From the NCBI RefSeq assembly GCF_002027545.1, contig NZ_MXAN01000004.1, positions 1 through 27,525 on the forward strand: 27,525 nucleotides of DNA, written 5' to 3'. Of the stretch, positions 27,456-27,525 are shown one piece after another. The number at the start of each line of letters is the position of its first letter. Position 1 is the stretch's first letter. The stretch comes from Moraxella lacunata. GTDB taxonomy: Bacteria > Pseudomonadota > Gammaproteobacteria > Pseudomonadales > Moraxellaceae. The position numbers and the translations under genes were made by a program. Under the pieces are notes generated by a model, which had not been told where the DNA came from, did no database searches, and saw only the letters and a program-made list of their open reading frames with translations.

Positions 27456-27492
27456 AAATCTTGGCACACCAATGCCTGACATGCCAAGATTT
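27456..27492. promoter_or_regulatory. Perfect 11-bp inverted repeat upstream of the receptor gene
   Basis: AAATCTTGGCA (27456-27466) and TGCCAAGATTT (27482-27492) flank a 15-nt loop. It lies 36-72 bp before the receptor start codon, within the leader or promoter. It could be an operator or an RNA hairpin. It does not match a classical Fur box. Confidence 0.55.
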
Positions 27493-27499
27493 CATCATA

Positions 27500-27525
27500 T
27501 ATTAAATCTCTTTCCAAACTAAAAA
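27500..27525 (-). repeat. Second copy of the dispersed repeat, cut by the window edge
   Basis: All 26 bases match 5149-5174, including the core AAATCTCTTTCCAAACTAAA. The repeat may extend beyond the window. As at betA, it stands in the upstream region of a gene, here the TonB-dependent receptor, though in the opposite orientation relative to that gene. Confidence 0.6.

Noticed and set aside
1..27525. CRISPR arrays, tRNA or rRNA genes, prophage or transposase genes
   Set aside because: No spaced direct-repeat array, cloverleaf, rRNA segment, integrase or transposase reading frame was found on either strand.

Overview
The window looks like chromosome from a gammaproteobacterium of the Moraxellaceae, most likely a Moraxella species. 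Evidence for this: moderate-to-low GC content with very AT-rich intergenic DNA; amino-acid and choline catabolism genes typical of an asaccharolytic mucosal organism; a large (1602 aa) NAD-type glutamate dehydrogenase; and a Slam/TbpA-type iron or heme acquisition locus of the kind known in Moraxella and Neisseria. The genus call is an inference from protein character, not from a database search.

Layout. 102-860 (-): small outer-membrane MipA/OmpV protein. 984-6984: glycine-betaine locus, with betT (choline uptake) divergent from betB and betA; no betI regulator is present. 7258-12066 (+): gdhB, NAD-dependent glutamate dehydrogenase. 12209-21665: histidine utilisation (hut) region, with hutC (repressor, -), hutU, a YjiH-type membrane protein, a small broken membrane-protein gene (-), hutH, a Phd/VapC-type toxin-antitoxin pair, hutG and hutI. 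21897-27420: surface nutrient-acquisition locus, with a Slam-type surface lipoprotein (+, two frameshifts), an intact Slam translocator (-) and a TbpA/LbpA-like TonB-dependent receptor (-, two frameshifts).

How the parts fit. HutH, HutU, HutI and HutG convert histidine through urocanate, imidazolonepropionate and formiminoglutamate to glutamate plus formamide. The neighbouring glutamate dehydrogenase would feed that glutamate into the TCA cycle as 2-oxoglutarate. Two copies of a near-identical palindrome built on TTTGTATAGACAAA, one before hutU and one before hutH, overlap the -10 elements and are the evident HutC operators. BetT, BetB and BetA import choline and oxidise it to glycine betaine.

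Unusual structure. A short repeat of about 110-120 bp has TCTCAACTT-type terminal inverted repeats and a GGGCGAATT core palindrome. It occurs three times in full and once in degraded form, always in intergenic DNA, and behaves like a MITE. A second dispersed repeat lies between betB and betA and again at the right edge of the window. All five frameshifts seen lie in three surface or membrane genes, four of them in short homopolymers, whereas about 17 kb of metabolic genes is intact. A toxin-antitoxin module with its own palindromic operator separates hutH from hutG.
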